Below are positions 26,601 to 38,374 of a stretch of 64,000 nucleotides of DNA, piece by piece. The DNA comes from Cyanoderma ruficeps (taxonomy: Eukaryota; Chordata; Aves; Passeriformes; Timaliidae), in the NCBI GenBank assembly GCA_008694505.1, contig VZDJ01000346.1, positions 11,352,151 through 11,416,150 of the forward strand, written 5' to 3'. Below the pieces are notes generated by a model that was given only the letters and a program-made list of their open reading frames with translations, had not been told where the DNA came from and made no database searches. Within the stretch, counting starts at the first letter, position 1. Every line of letters starts with the position of its first letter. The position numbers were made by a program, and so were the translations under genes.

Positions 26601-28050
26601 AGAGTTTTTGTGGTGGATGTCTCTCGGCCTTTCTTGTTCTTCTGAATCTACTTTGCCACTGCTGCATCTTGCAGAAGAGGATGGTGTCTAGAATGTGGTG
26701 GAGTGGAATTTAAAGAGAACAAAACATCTAAATAGAGAGGAGGCCCTTGAGGTATAATGGGAAGGATTTGTCCCCACTGGCACATGCAGTATTCAGAGCT
26801 GTGTGAAATACTTGCGGAGTGCAACCTGTATGGCATTATACTTTCTGTGTTTCTCCTTTGGACACATCATCTAAATCATCACTAGACCACCTTGGCAACT
26901 GTAACTACCTAGTTTTTCACTGTGCCTTGCTCAGTGGCTTGCTTTGGCTCAGGAGAGTAACAGGGGGCTGACAGTGTTGTGCAGACATACATTTCCTTTC
27001 ATGATTCAGAGGCCTGCAGCAACTCAGTCAAAAATAAAAGAAACTTATAAGCAAATAAAATGTGAATTGAATACAAGGTTCCTGATTTATCTAAAAGCAT
27101 TCGCTAAAAGTACTTCATTTCTTTTACTGCTGCAATAAAATAATTTTACAGTTAGTAGCATATAACTTACAGGAGTGACAAATTTGGTACTTAAAAAATA
27201 TTTAGGTTAAAAAAACCTGTCACTTCCAGTAACTCATTTTTAGAGTGTAATCACTTTAATTCTCCTCTCTAATTTTATCACCAAGAGACAAGCTCCAAGC
27301 CCCCTAACCTCCTGTAAAAATCTTTGTGCTGCTGCTTATGGTGGCTCCCAGTCAGAGTGACAGAATGGGGATCGAGGCAGGCATGGCTGATCTAGGAAGG
27401 AGGGAAACATGTCTTAGTATCTAGCAGTCTAAGTGGTAGATAAACATCGTTAATGTCAGGTCACTTGAAGTCTAAGTTTAACATAAAACAGTAACTTGTC
27501 AGAAAATACAGCATGAAACTTATGACATGTCCTACTTGGACTGAAAAAACTGTAAGCATGTGGTGACAGTAATATTGCACTGGCACAGCTATTGATTTAA
27601 GGAGTTGTTTACAGCCCTGCAGAAGACAGGCTATTTGAGCTTTACTCAGGGTATCTGTTCTCTTAGAGTGGTCTGGCATAGTTATAACACAGCAGGACAT
27701 GGTTTGCATTGTGGTGTTACAGATTAACATCACTGAGACAAGAGCAACCTGTGAGAAGGGGAGGACAAAGTCTTAGTTCCAGGGTAATCCAGCATTGCTG
27801 GAGTCCAAACCAAACGTGTCCTGTCTCTCTTTGCTTTCCCCACTATGATTTTCAGGCATTAAGCAGCTGCCAAAACTGAGAAGCTTATTATTCCACCATT
27901 CAGATGTTTCTTTGCATTGGATTAATTTCTTATAATTAATTATTTGATATTTTATTGGAAACTTCACCAGAAAACTCAGGATATTTCTGGAAGAAATATG
28001 TAAGAAGTGAAAAAAACAGAATAAGTTGAGATAAAAATTTTAAACTGGAT
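23611..28050 (+). other. ZFPM2: ZFPM2 intron 3, non-coding, no gene identified
   Basis: AT-rich sequence. The 26383-26713 stretch is locally richer in GC and open on both strands (a 94-codon minus frame rich in Ser/Thr and a 73-codon plus frame). I recognise no family in either frame, so I do not call a gene. No interspersed repeat was recognised. Confidence 0.6.
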
Positions 28051-28265
28051 AGAATCATGGAATGGTTAGAGTTGGAAGAGACCTTAAAGATCATCTACTT
28101 CCGACTCCTCTTCAAGGACACCTTCCAGTAGACAAGGTTTCTCAAAACCCCACCCAGCCTGTCCTTGAGCAGGAATGTCATTCATAGCTTCTTTGGGCAG
28201 CCTGTTCTGGTACCAAACCACCTTCATGGAACAACATGACTCTCAGTAAATATCTCAAGAAAATA
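28051..28265 (-). mobile_element. CR1 LINE 3' fragment
   Basis: Begins AGAATCATGGAATGG and continues with GTTGGAAGAGACCTTAAAGA, TCATCTACTTCCGACTCC, CTCAAAACCCCACCCAGCCT, GGGCAGCCTGTTCTGGT. This follows the reverse-complemented avian CR1 3' UTR in order. The 3' end is at left, so the copy lies on the minus strand and is 5'-truncated. It fades out into A/T-rich sequence after about 28265. Confidence 0.92.
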
Positions 28266-29280
28266 ATTTTTTTATTTATTAAACACCCTTTTCTCCCTTT
28301 TTCCCTTTTATTAGTCTTGGATTTTGTAGTCCTGAAATTAGGGCACCCACTTAAAAGGTAGGGAGGCTCATCTCTCTTCTTCCAGAATTGATTGTATTTA
28401 GAATGAACTGATTCTTTATTCAAAAATACACTGAATTCTGGAGGAGCACACAGAAATCCATGTCTCTCTGTCCTTAGGTGATGACCATAACAAAGGTGCT
28501 GTGTACATTATGAGTTCTTGGTTAACAAGTTTTTATGATTAACACAAAGGGTGGATAGAGAATTTTCCCCTCTCTTTTAAGTATTTTTGGGGGCAAAAGA
28601 AATGGATTTGAGTCTTCTAAGGGTTAAACAAAATGGGAGCCATGTGTCCTGGTTCCTAGATCAGAGTTTTAATGAAATTATGGTCACTATCACAAGTTTC
28701 ATTGTAAAAGCAAGTGTGCCAGCTGTGCTCTGTGCTGTACTCTGCACTATTCAGGTATGTTTGATTTGCTCTGAGGGTAAAGAGCATCTTACTTTATCTC
28801 TTTGCATTTTGATAGATTTAGAGGGATATTAACCTACCACCTGAGAATGCAACTATATTTGAGTTTAGACACCTATGGAATCAGAATAAAGAGACTTCCA
28901 GATATATGTAATGATAAGCAGCTTCTGAAGTAAGATATTCTACATCCTTTTCTTCATTATTGCTACCTATATTCCACTGAACCTCAATTAAGAACTAAAT
29001 TATTAAGTCTTGGCCCAGTCTTTAGTTCTGATTTGTATTTATGTTTTACACATCAGAAAGAGAAAGCATGAATAACTGACATGAGTTACGAATAAGAGCA
29101 AAGCTGTGCTTTTTATTTGGATTACTATGCAAAACATTTTCCTTTCCCTGATAATGTTTTTTTAATGTAATTAGACCTTTTCATCCAGGAGAGCCCTCCT
29201 TCAGGAAGACGTTAATTATTAATGTATCAATTATTAATTAATATTTATTAATAAATAATAACTGTGAATAATAATATTTA
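28266..29280 (+). other. ZFPM2: ZFPM2 intron 3, non-coding, no gene seen
   Basis: AT-rich sequence between two CR1 copies. Its end, about 29207-29280, is a dense ATTAAT/AATAAT low-complexity stretch abutting the next CR1 copy. No coding signal. Confidence 0.65.
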
Positions 29281-30950
29281 GAATCATTCAGCAATTTATA
29301 TTGGAAGGTACCTCCAGAGCTCATCTAGTCTAACCCCAGCTCAAAGCTGGGCTGACTTATATCAGGTTGCTTAGGACCTTACTTGGTCAGTGTTAAAAGA
29401 TCATAAAAAATGGAGAACCTGAAGATTTTCTCAGCAGTGCTCAGGGTTTGATTTCCTTACTTAGCTTGTTATAATATTTGCCTACCATATGTTGTGTAAA
29501 TTGTTAAAATTTTCTCTTGTTGCAATACTCGTTTGTTTCTTCTAGCCTTGTCTCTGATGATCTCCAATAGGAGAATGTCCTTGTGGTTTTTTACCCTCCA
29601 ATGATATGTTTGCATACAGCAGTTAAAGCCCTGTAGCCTCCCTGTCCTGGCAGTGATCTTCCCAGCTCTTTGAGCACCTCTTGCTACAGTCCCCTGGCAG
29701 TCCTGTGGTCTTCTACCAGACTTAGCCCAGTGTGTTTATATATATCCTGCTCAGCAGACTCCTGCAGAGCCCTGGATGCAGCAGCTTTCACTGCTGCAAA
29801 AGTGCCCTGAGGATACAAGTCCAAATAGTCTACTCACAGATTGTTTTTAGCTAAGCTACTTTCCAGCTGGGTAGGGCCCAGCTTGTGCTGTTGCATGGGG
29901 CCCAACCCGTGCCACGTACAGGACTCAGCGTTTGCCTTGGTTGAACTTCATTTGGTTTCTGTCAGCCCATTTCTCCAGGTTGTTATGGTCTCTTAGCAGC
30001 AGCTGTGCCCTGCAGTTGTTCTCAGCTGCTCCCACCAATTTGATAGCATTTGCAAACCTGAAAGGCATTCATTGCTAGTGTCCAGACCATGAATAATTGT
30101 GTTAGAAAGAACTGGCCCTAGATAGTCCCATGAGAGATGCTGCTAGTAACTGGACTTCATACTGCTGTTCACGTTACTTTGATTCAGTGGTTCAACCAGC
30201 TTTGTAATCTATCCATAAATTCATATTTCAGCAATTCTTTTGTGAATAGTCCTTGGTAAACCTTTTTAAAGTCCAGCAATACCACTGCTGTCCCTTCTCA
30301 CCTGCTGAGCCAGTCATCTCATCAGAGGAGTCAGTGAGGTTGGCCAGGTATTATTTGTCTTAAGTAAATCTATGTCAGGTGCTCAAAACCACCTTCTGAC
30401 ATTGTATGTGCTTGGTCATGGCAATGAGGAGAATTTGCTTCATATTATTCCCAGACATGTAGTTAAAAACCCCTTAGTACCATCCTCCTTATCTTAATGC
30501 TTGATCTACCATTTGCTTGTTTCTAGTCATGCGGGAACTTCTTTCTTCACAGGTGCTACAAGATTTCAGAGCTATGGACAATGGAATCTTAGCTGACATT
30601 GATCAGCAGCCTCATCATCCTTGGATGTAACCCATCTGGTCCCGTGGACATGTATATGTCCAGCTTGCTTAAGTGCTCCCTTACTTACTCTTTCAGTCCT
30701 GCAGATAATGCTGTAGACTCTTACTGCTACTCTCGGGACTGAGGAATCCTGATGGCACACCCTGGAATTAAAAACTGAACCAAAGTAGGCAGTTAGGGCC
30801 TCTGCTCTTTTTATGTTCTTAGTCACTGTGGTCTCTGTTTATCAAGACCACATTTTGTATTGTTTTATTTTTCATTTTGCTGGCTACATTCCTGCTGAAG
30901 TATATTTTGCTGCCCTTCAAATCTCTCCTTATTTTAACTCTAGGTAAGAA
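29281..30950 (-). mobile_element. Older, longer CR1-family LINE copy
   Basis: Begins with a diverged CR1 3' end (GAATCATTCAGCAATTTATA, TTGGAAGGTACCTCCAGAGC, CATCTAGTCTAACCCC). It continues through sequence matching the general order of reverse-complemented CR1 ORF2: TGGTTGAACTTCATTTGG, GCCCATTTCTCCAGGTTGTT, ATAGCATTTGCAAACCTG, TTTTTAAAGTCCAGCAATAC, and near 30770-30830 the AACTGAACCAAAGTAGGCAG block. All frames carry stops and indels, so no reverse transcriptase reading frame survives. The copy is strongly diverged, probably an old insertion. The left 115 bp and the rest may be separate fragments. Confidence 0.8.
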
Positions 30951-33109
30951 CAGCATTACAAGAAATGCATAGATAGTCCTTTTAATTTTATCTTATCTTA
31001 ATATAGTAATCTCTAAGTTAGTTTAAGGTAGTCTTTAGTCAATGAAGTGAGATAAGCACCTTTACTCCTTCCATTTTAAGATCGTTATCTACAAGAAAAG
31101 GGATAATTTTACCTTGTGGAGCATGTCTCAGTTTACAGCAGACAGAACCAGAATGTATAGCTTATACTTAACATCAAGTTTTTAGATGGCTCAAGTCAAT
31201 CTTAAACTGTTAAGTGCAATTTAAACAGCTAATTTTTGAATTCTGCTCATAATTCAAGTAAATACATGCTCATGTTCTGTACTGACTGGCTTGCTTCCTC
31301 AGTAGTGTCAGAGGATAGGGTTTCTGTAGGGTTTTTTATTTGATATTTCTTGATAATATTTATATTGTTATTTTGTTTAATTTACAGGCTCATGAAATAA
31401 GATTAGTTGAATATAAAAAAATGATTGGGGCCAAATTCTACTTCTCAGACTTCAAAGCTGGCTAATGTATTTAAAGGTGTATTTAACATTTCTGTTTTGT
31501 ATAAAATATATTTGAATGCACACTAAAATGGCCAACTCTAATACTAACACTGTCAATGAAATCATGCTTGTTCTGAGAGTAAAGAGAAACACTGCCAAAA
31601 TGTGTTTGTAAAGTTTATAGAAAAGTGGGTTTTTTTGAGAATTTACAAAGCAGAAAGACGATAAAATGTCCTAAGATTCCTTTCAGTGCAGAAAAAAAAA
31701 TAATGAATATCTGTATGTTAGGGTTAAAGCATCTTAAATCATACCTCCTACTTTTGTATAGATCTGCTTCATGACGACGTAAGTCACATAGTGGGAAAGC
31801 TTTCTCTAAATTTGAATAGCAGAGTTCTTTCTACCTAACTTAAAGCTGTCTGTAGCTTGATTTCTTTTTTTCTCTGCACACACTGAGCAATGCAATTACA
31901 GTTATAGTCTTTGGAGGAAGGTAGGTTATTAAAACTCTGGAAATCACTTTCATATCATAGTGTATCTAAAGGAAAATAAACCAATAAATACATTTTTCTT
32001 ATTTTTTTTCAGATCTACATCTCACTCTTTTTGTGAATGCCTGACTCGCTAGAGGTTTTGAGGCAATGTAATTAATGTAATGGTATTATTGTTTATTACA
32101 AAAACAGTCATACACTGTGAGCCTCACTAGAAGTACAGAGCCATCAGGAACTTGGGACATGGCTATTTCCACAGCTTTTATATCTTGGGAGCCCCATTCA
32201 GTTAAAATAAACTGGGAACAGATCCTAAGATGAAAACAATGAATTGGTTTGATGCTGAACCTTTGATGATATTGTCTCCATAGGGTTTAGAAATGTGAAG
32301 TAGAACATATTTCCAAAAGCCATGACAAGTGGCCGAGGCTGAGGCTCTAGGGAATGACATCCAGTGAATTGTTTCTATCATGACATTAATTTAATGTACA
32401 ATGCACTCAGTCCACTCTTCTATATATTGAATGCTATGTGATTATATTAGTCTCATTTTCTCCTGGAGCTTCTTTTATTAAGTTGTATAAATCATGTGAG
32501 CACAGTAGCCGTGAGTCACCTATAATTCTGCTTGTTCACAAAATTTGTTACATGTAACCACAGGCTGTATGATCACTTACTGTAGGGGTTATCCTGGACT
32601 GGAAAAATGTAGTAGCGTATTTTTTTGCTTTTTCTGTGGTTTGCCTTAAATAGAAGGGCACTTCATTAGGCTGATGCAAGCAGCAAGCTAATGTTTCATG
32701 GTCAGTTAACAGCTCAAGTTTGAGGGAGTCTTAAATGAGGTGCTGTATTCTTCAGTCTCTCTAATGCTTTTGCAGAGAAGAATAAGGCAAACTTAAAAGT
32801 ATTGTGTAGTGTTTGATATTTTTCCCATCATCTCCCTTCTTCTAAGGATATTGTTTCAACTTGACTATTCTGCTTTAATAACAGCTTACATGTACAGCTG
32901 TTTGTCTTTAAGCAGCCAAACCATTCGTGCTACACCTAGGCTTGTTTGAAACTAAGTCTAGTAAGTAAAACGTGAAGGGAAATGATAGATTTATAAAATG
33001 TGTAAATTAAAAGACAGAAGAAAACATCTAGTTTGACAAGCCATAAAGCAAATGGTATATTTTAGGGCCAAATTCAGTTACAGTTTGAAGAGCATATGTT
33101 TAAACCAAT
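30951..33109 (+). other. ZFPM2: ZFPM2 intron 3, non-coding, no gene seen
   Basis: AT-rich sequence between CR1 blocks. A TTTTTTTTCAG acceptor-like end occurs near 32012 without a convincing exon after it. No repeat family was recognised. Confidence 0.6.
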
Positions 33110-34095
33110 ATTTTATCCTATAATAATTCAGTTTGGAGGGGACCTCAGGACATCTTTCATCTGGTCTTCTTCTCTAAGTGTGGTTGCTCTGAGATCAGAT
33201 CAGGAGGGCTGGGTCTTTATCCTGTTGGATCTTGAAAATCTCCAAGCACATGGAGACTCGATGTGCTTTAGGACGACCTGTTCCAATGCTTGGCTATTCT
33301 GATGATAAAATGTCTCTATTTCACATCCATTCTAAATCTTTCTTGTTCAAATTCATGTCAAGTGTTTCTTGTCCTCCTGACATGCATCACTATTAAGAGC
33401 CTGCCTCTGCCTTCATGGTGACCTCCTCTCAATATTGCAAGCTGCTTTCCCCTTGAAGTCTTCTCTTATTTAGCCTGAGCAAGTTCAGTTCCCTGTCTGT
33501 CTCCTCCAGCCCCCTCACCATTTTGAGAGTCTTTTTCTTGACTGCTTCTGTTTGTCAACATCTTGCAAAGGAATTCCCAAACTGGAATATAGTATTCCAG
33601 ATGTGGTCTAACAAACAGAGGAGGATAATCTCTTCTCTTGGTTTTGTGGCTGTGCTCTTGTTAATACAACCCATAAAGCTGTTGACCTTCTTTGGTGCCA
33701 GGGCATACTGTTGGCTCATGTTCAGCTTTCTGTCAACAAACACCCCCAGGTTTTTCCAGCAGAGCTGTTACCCAGCTGGGCAGTAAGCTGTACTACTGCA
33801 AAGGTTTCTTCCTTCTCGTACCCAGGACATTAAATTTGTCCTTGTCAAATTTCATGAGGCTCCTGTAAGCTTGTTCATCCCAATTGTCTAGCTCTGAATG
33901 ATGTTGTGTAGACAGGGCTGCCTTTGCATGGGTTCCATCCCAGGTTGACATCATCTGCAAATCTGCAAATCTGACATACCAACCTTTCCTCCAGGTCATT
34001 TATTAAGACATTAAACAACATGGTTTCTAGCATACTCCCCTTCTTAATCAAACTCCAGGATTAGGCTGACCTAGTAACCAGTACCAGCTGAGCCC
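33110..34095 (-). mobile_element. CR1-family LINE copy, about 1 kb
   Basis: Reverse-complemented CR1 landmarks appear in order: TTTGGAGGGGACCTCAGGAC, ACGACCTGTTCCAATGCTTG, TCTTGTCCTCCTGACATGC, AGTATTCCAGATGTGGTCTA, TGTTGGCTCATGTTCAGCTT, CAACAAACACCCCCAGGTTT, GACATTAAATTTGTCCTTGT, TTTATTAAGACATTAAACAA, CATACTCCCC. The corresponding reverse transcriptase frame is on the minus strand and is broken by stops. It ends abruptly where a second CR1 3' tail begins at 34104. Confidence 0.9.
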
Positions 34096-34103
34096 AAATG
34101 TCA

Positions 34104-34605
34104 TGGAATCATGGTGTCACAGAATGACTAAAGTTCTTGAGGTCACTTACTCCAACCCTTCTGCTCAAGCAGGGCTACCTAGAGCTGATTGCTCATGATT
34201 ATGTCCAGACTGCTTTTGAACATCTCCAAGGAGGGATACTACACAACTTCTCTGGACAATACCTCAGTCACATCACAGTGACGATGTGTTTCCTGACATA
34301 CAAAGCAACCTCCTGTGCTTCAGTTTCGGGCTATTGTTTCTAGTCCTGTCACTGGGCACCACTGAAAAGAGCCTGTCTCCATCTTATTTACATCATTCCT
34401 TCAAGTACTTGTATGCATGGATGAGATTTCCCTGAGTTTTCCCTGGGTTAAAAAGTCCCAACTCTCTCAGCCTGTCCCCATTTGAGAGATGTGCTGGTCT
34501 TTTAATCATCTTTGTAACCCTTTGACCGACTGTCTTCAGTATGTCTGTGTCTGTCTTCTGTGGGGAAGCCCCAGACTGGGTACAATACTCCTGCTGTTGC
34601 CTTAA
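34104..34605 (-). mobile_element. Second CR1 copy, probably inserted into or beside the first
   Basis: A new CR1 3' end starts at 34104 (TCATGGAATCATGGTGTCAC, AGAATGACTAAAG) immediately after internal CR1 sequence of the previous copy. It continues with CACAACTTCTCTGGACAAT, TAGTCCTGTCACTGGGCACC, AACTCTCTCAGCCTGTCC, AGAGATGTGCTGGTCTTTTA, and CAGACTGGGTACAATACTCC near the right end. Its own 5' part is truncated. Confidence 0.88.
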
Positions 34606-35450
34606 CCATTTATGCGTAGAGAAAATTAACTTTTGAATTTGGATTTTCTATAAATAACTTGTTGCAATTTTGATAGTTTGATTTGATCCAGCCTATTTGA
34701 GACTAAATTTGACTAGTTGCAGATTTTGGTTACCTTATCACATTTTTGCTGTACTGTTGGTTGAGATCAAGAAGTCTACCATGTATTCATTTTCATCTTT
34801 CACATATGTGAACGTCCAAGTCATTCTTTCTGATATGCTAAGGAGACTTTATTTCCTGGTTCTTTTACCACATGAAATCTTTTCTGGTCTTTTAATTATT
34901 TTAATGTATTTCCAATAAATCTCAGAGTTTTCAGCTTTATTTCTGGGGACTAGGACAAGAAAACTGGCCACAGAATTATGTTACACCTGTGCCAGGGTGT
35001 CTTACCCAGTTAATACAGCCTTTCTGCCACAGCACACTGTATCTTTCCATTGCCGCTCTTCAGTAGAACTCACAACTGTGCTTTTCCACTTCTGGCTACA
35101 GTGCTCAACTGGGAAATCCTGTTCAGCTGATAACAGGCCTGACCATTTTTCTGCAGACAGTGCTTCTCAGAAGCGAGTCCCCTGCCCTATGGGTATGTCC
35201 TGCATTGTTTGGTCTCGTGGGCACTTTGTTTTTCTCTATTACCCCACACATGCGGTAAGTCCAGATTTGCCAGCTCATTATGCTGTCCTGTACCAGCCTT
35301 CTTCATTATTTAGTCTTCTCCAATTGTTTTCTTTTCCTCAGCTTTTATAATTAAATGCTTTGATTCTTTGTTCTTAGTCATTCATAATTGTGTTAAGTAC
35401 TAGAGTCAAGAACCAGTGCTTTCCAGGCTTCACTGGAAATACATCCACTC
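34606..35450 (+). other. Unassigned intronic or repeat-derived sequence between CR1 blocks
   Basis: Sequence of mixed composition, including a 117-codon + strand open frame at 34997-35350 with no recognisable motif. It may be a further diverged repeat separating the two parts of the older CR1, or unique intron. I cannot assign it. Confidence 0.4.
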
Positions 35451-35850
35451 AGTGGCTAGCAATGTTCATATTTGTCATTTATCCAGTTTTTACTAAGCTT
35501 TATTTTTTGACTACTGTTATCTTACCCCTAATTAAAATGCAATGTTGTATTAAATCAAATTCCTTACAGAAGAGTAAGTGTAATACTAGTGGCATATGAT
35601 TTTGCAGATAGTTAATAGAAAACATTAAGTTAGTATTTTAAGATGTTTTCCCTAAGCATATGTTGATTGGCAGTAATTTAATTACTTTTATTTAATTCTT
35701 TATTAATTAAGCTCTATATCATCTGTTCAAACTGCTTTGCCATGTATCAGTATCAGACTGACAGGTCTGTTATCCAGGTCATTTTCTTTTTGATTTTAAA
35801 GTACTGGCACAACATTAGCCCTCTTTAGAACAGTTGTAAGAAAGAGTCCT
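35451..35850 (-). mobile_element. Diverged CR1 fragment
   Basis: Weak matches to reverse-complemented CR1 ORF2 order: AAATCAAATTCCTTACAGAA at about 35555, and CAGACTGACAGGTCTGTTAT with ACTGGCACAACATTAGCCCT at 35754-35825. It could be the remaining 5' part of the copy at 33110-34095, split by later insertions. Edges are approximate. Confidence 0.6.
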
Positions 35851-38274
35851 TTAGTCACAAGGAAATAATTTCTTTTTAAAGTAAATCTTTAAAAAGCAGC
35901 ATATGGGATTAATACAAGACAACATTGTACGAGAAAGAAAACCATGCAGAAAAATATTAAAAATTGGTAGCATTCACCAACATGGTAATGTGCTTCAGAA
36001 TTTTTAAGGAAATAATTGAACAGATGAATAAAGTAATTAATTTTATTAATATGACCTACAATTCAGCTTGTATCCCAGGAAAGGGGGCAAACAAAATATT
36101 TTGAATGAAAAGTCCAGAAACCAGTAAGGCTGCATAGGCAGTGCCTGACTGATTTAGTGAGCAGTTACTCAGAAAGTAGCTCTTTTCAAGTCAGAGAAAT
36201 TCACATGTCATCATGGTTCACAGTCTATTCTCTAGATGAACTTAATATCATAAATTATAAACACACATCTCTAGTAAAGAGACCCTAGGTAATACATATT
36301 GGATATTTAAATACTGAATTACATGTTAGTAAAGAAGAAATCTGATATTTGTATTTAATAAAATATCTGATCCTCATGAAACCATACTCTCTAACTGATT
36401 AATTCAAACTGCCATATTTGTGGGCACAAGCACTTGGAGTGAATCTGGCATGAAAATCATAAACAAAAGGTTTTCCTATAATAATAAAGTATTGAATTTT
36501 AAGGGCACCATCTGGCAGTGGTGTAAAGAGATCTGTTCTTGGTAGGGATTCATTTATTTGTCTTTACTTAATAATGTCATTAAGTACTTGATTAAAGTTA
36601 TTAAAATAAGTTGGGAAAACTAAGTTGGGAAAATTTTTGGAATTTCTAAGGAAAAAAAAAAAGCATGCTTCTTTTGGTTTTCCAGAATGTAATCGGGAGT
36701 TAAAATCTTTTTCTTCCATTGCAATGGGATGGAGCCAGTTACGTTCTAGGTTTGACGTGTCGCAATAGGAGAAAAAATACTAGGGGAAAAATAGAAAAAA
36801 AAAACTGTGAAAAAGAATGATAGTGTTTGAAACCTGTAGAAGACAAATTTTTAGAAAATGTTAAAATGCTCAGTACATTGAATTAGCAGAAGAAATATCT
36901 TGGACTTGTATTGGGCTCTTGTGAGCTAATTATAATTGTATCTGTGGCAGTGCCACTGATGGATGAATTGGGAAAAGTGATAAGCACACAATACATAGAC
37001 AGTGGTGTTTCCCCTGTTACACCTACCTGTCTTCTGATATTCTGCAGTCTTCATCTTCCTTGATCAGTAGTTGTATTGTTACATTTACATTTGATAAACT
37101 TGATGAACTTTGCTTGTATGAATTTCTGTTATTTCTAAAGCTTTGGCCTTCGCACTCTTGCCCTGCTGTCCACTAGAAAAATAACCTTTTTTTTGTATTT
37201 TAAATCTGCTTTTTGAATGTTTTATTTGATGCTCTCTGGTTCCTTAAGAGGAGGAATGTTTATTACTGCACTTGCTGATCATGCTTTTGCATAAGTCATA
37301 TCACATCTACTTACTTCCTTTGCAACCCTACAGAAGGCTTACAGTTCTTAGGAAGAACTCTGAGAAATAAACAGGTAAACTGTTTTATTTACTTTGAAAG
37401 TAAGGTAAATCAAAAGACAACAAAATGAAAATCAAATTTTTTAGCTACAGAGCTGAACATTTTTATATTTTTAATATACATTCTTAATACATAATTTTAG
37501 AAAAAAAGACCTGTTTAATTTATGCCTAGAAAAGTCCAGAACAGCAGGAATGCTCTGCAGTTAAGCAAGTTGCAGTGTGTGCCTCTAAAATCTAGAGTGA
37601 TACGAACAGTGGTATTTATTATAACTTGAAGTTTGAATGTGGTGACACCATGACTTGAAGATGTGTGGAAAACAGTCAAATTGCAAGATTGCATTATCAA
37701 ATAAACTGAAAAGACTGATCTGTTTATGGATCCCATGGTGGACAACGTAGTATTTTCCCTGGAAGCTTTTTGGATGGGGCCAAGTGCCTCCTGGTATGGG
37801 TGTGCAGGGTGGGGGGCCTCAGGCCTTCCAGCTGCTTCACTCTTTCCTAGATCATGCCCCTCAGACGTTTTATATTCCTTGAAAGCTGAGGAATAGTTGC
37901 TGTTTTTGTGAATTTATACTTAAGAATGAATTTTTCTTCAGATCTGCTGTTTACTAGCATATTTGGATTTTGATCAAGTATTTTTAATATGGTTTCATTT
38001 AAAATGCTTGTACCTTTTCAACAGTCAAATACTTCCCAATCAATCAAATATTTCTTTTTCCATTTCGATAGTTTTTCAGTAGGTATAGTTCTCTGACCCT
38101 AATTAATGGGATAGTTTGTATTTTTTCTTAGTTATAAGGACTGACAAAAACTGTCCATGTCATAAGGTAAGGGCCCTGTTCTAAGAACAGCTGAATGAGG
38201 AAATACAGTAGTGGCTTCTGTGCCTCCTTTGTGACTCTTCAAAAGCACAACCTTCATCTTGTTTGCCCTGCCAG
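35851..38274 (+). other. ZFPM2: ZFPM2 intron 3, non-coding, no gene seen
   Basis: AT-rich sequence. A small G-rich patch (GGGTGGGGGG) lies at about 37807-37817. No repeats or coding exons were recognised. Confidence 0.6.
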
Positions 38275-38374
38275 TACTTCACAGATACCGAGTTGCAAAA
38301 GTGGGCATACAGAAGTTTAAATAACCCCCAAGCTAAACTACAGGCTGGAAATTTAGTGTCTCCCAAAGGCACAG
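38275..38374 (+). other. Exon-like segment with strong splice sites, identity unknown
   Basis: A 100-nt segment. It is preceded by CATCTTGTTTGCCCTGCCAG (AG at 38273-38274) and followed by GGCACAG|GTAAGC (GT at 38375-38376), both close to consensus. It is open in the frame starting at its first base (YFTDTELQKWAYRSLNNPQ..., 33 codons plus one base), so phase 0 in and phase 1 out. Spliced after ZFPM2 exon 3, which needs phase 1, it would instead meet a TAA after 16 codons and act as a poison or terminating exon. I recognise no protein family. Confidence 0.25.

Noticed and set aside
30572..30826. 84-codon minus-strand open frame
   Set aside because: Lies inside the old CR1 copy. At most a fragment of decayed LINE coding sequence.
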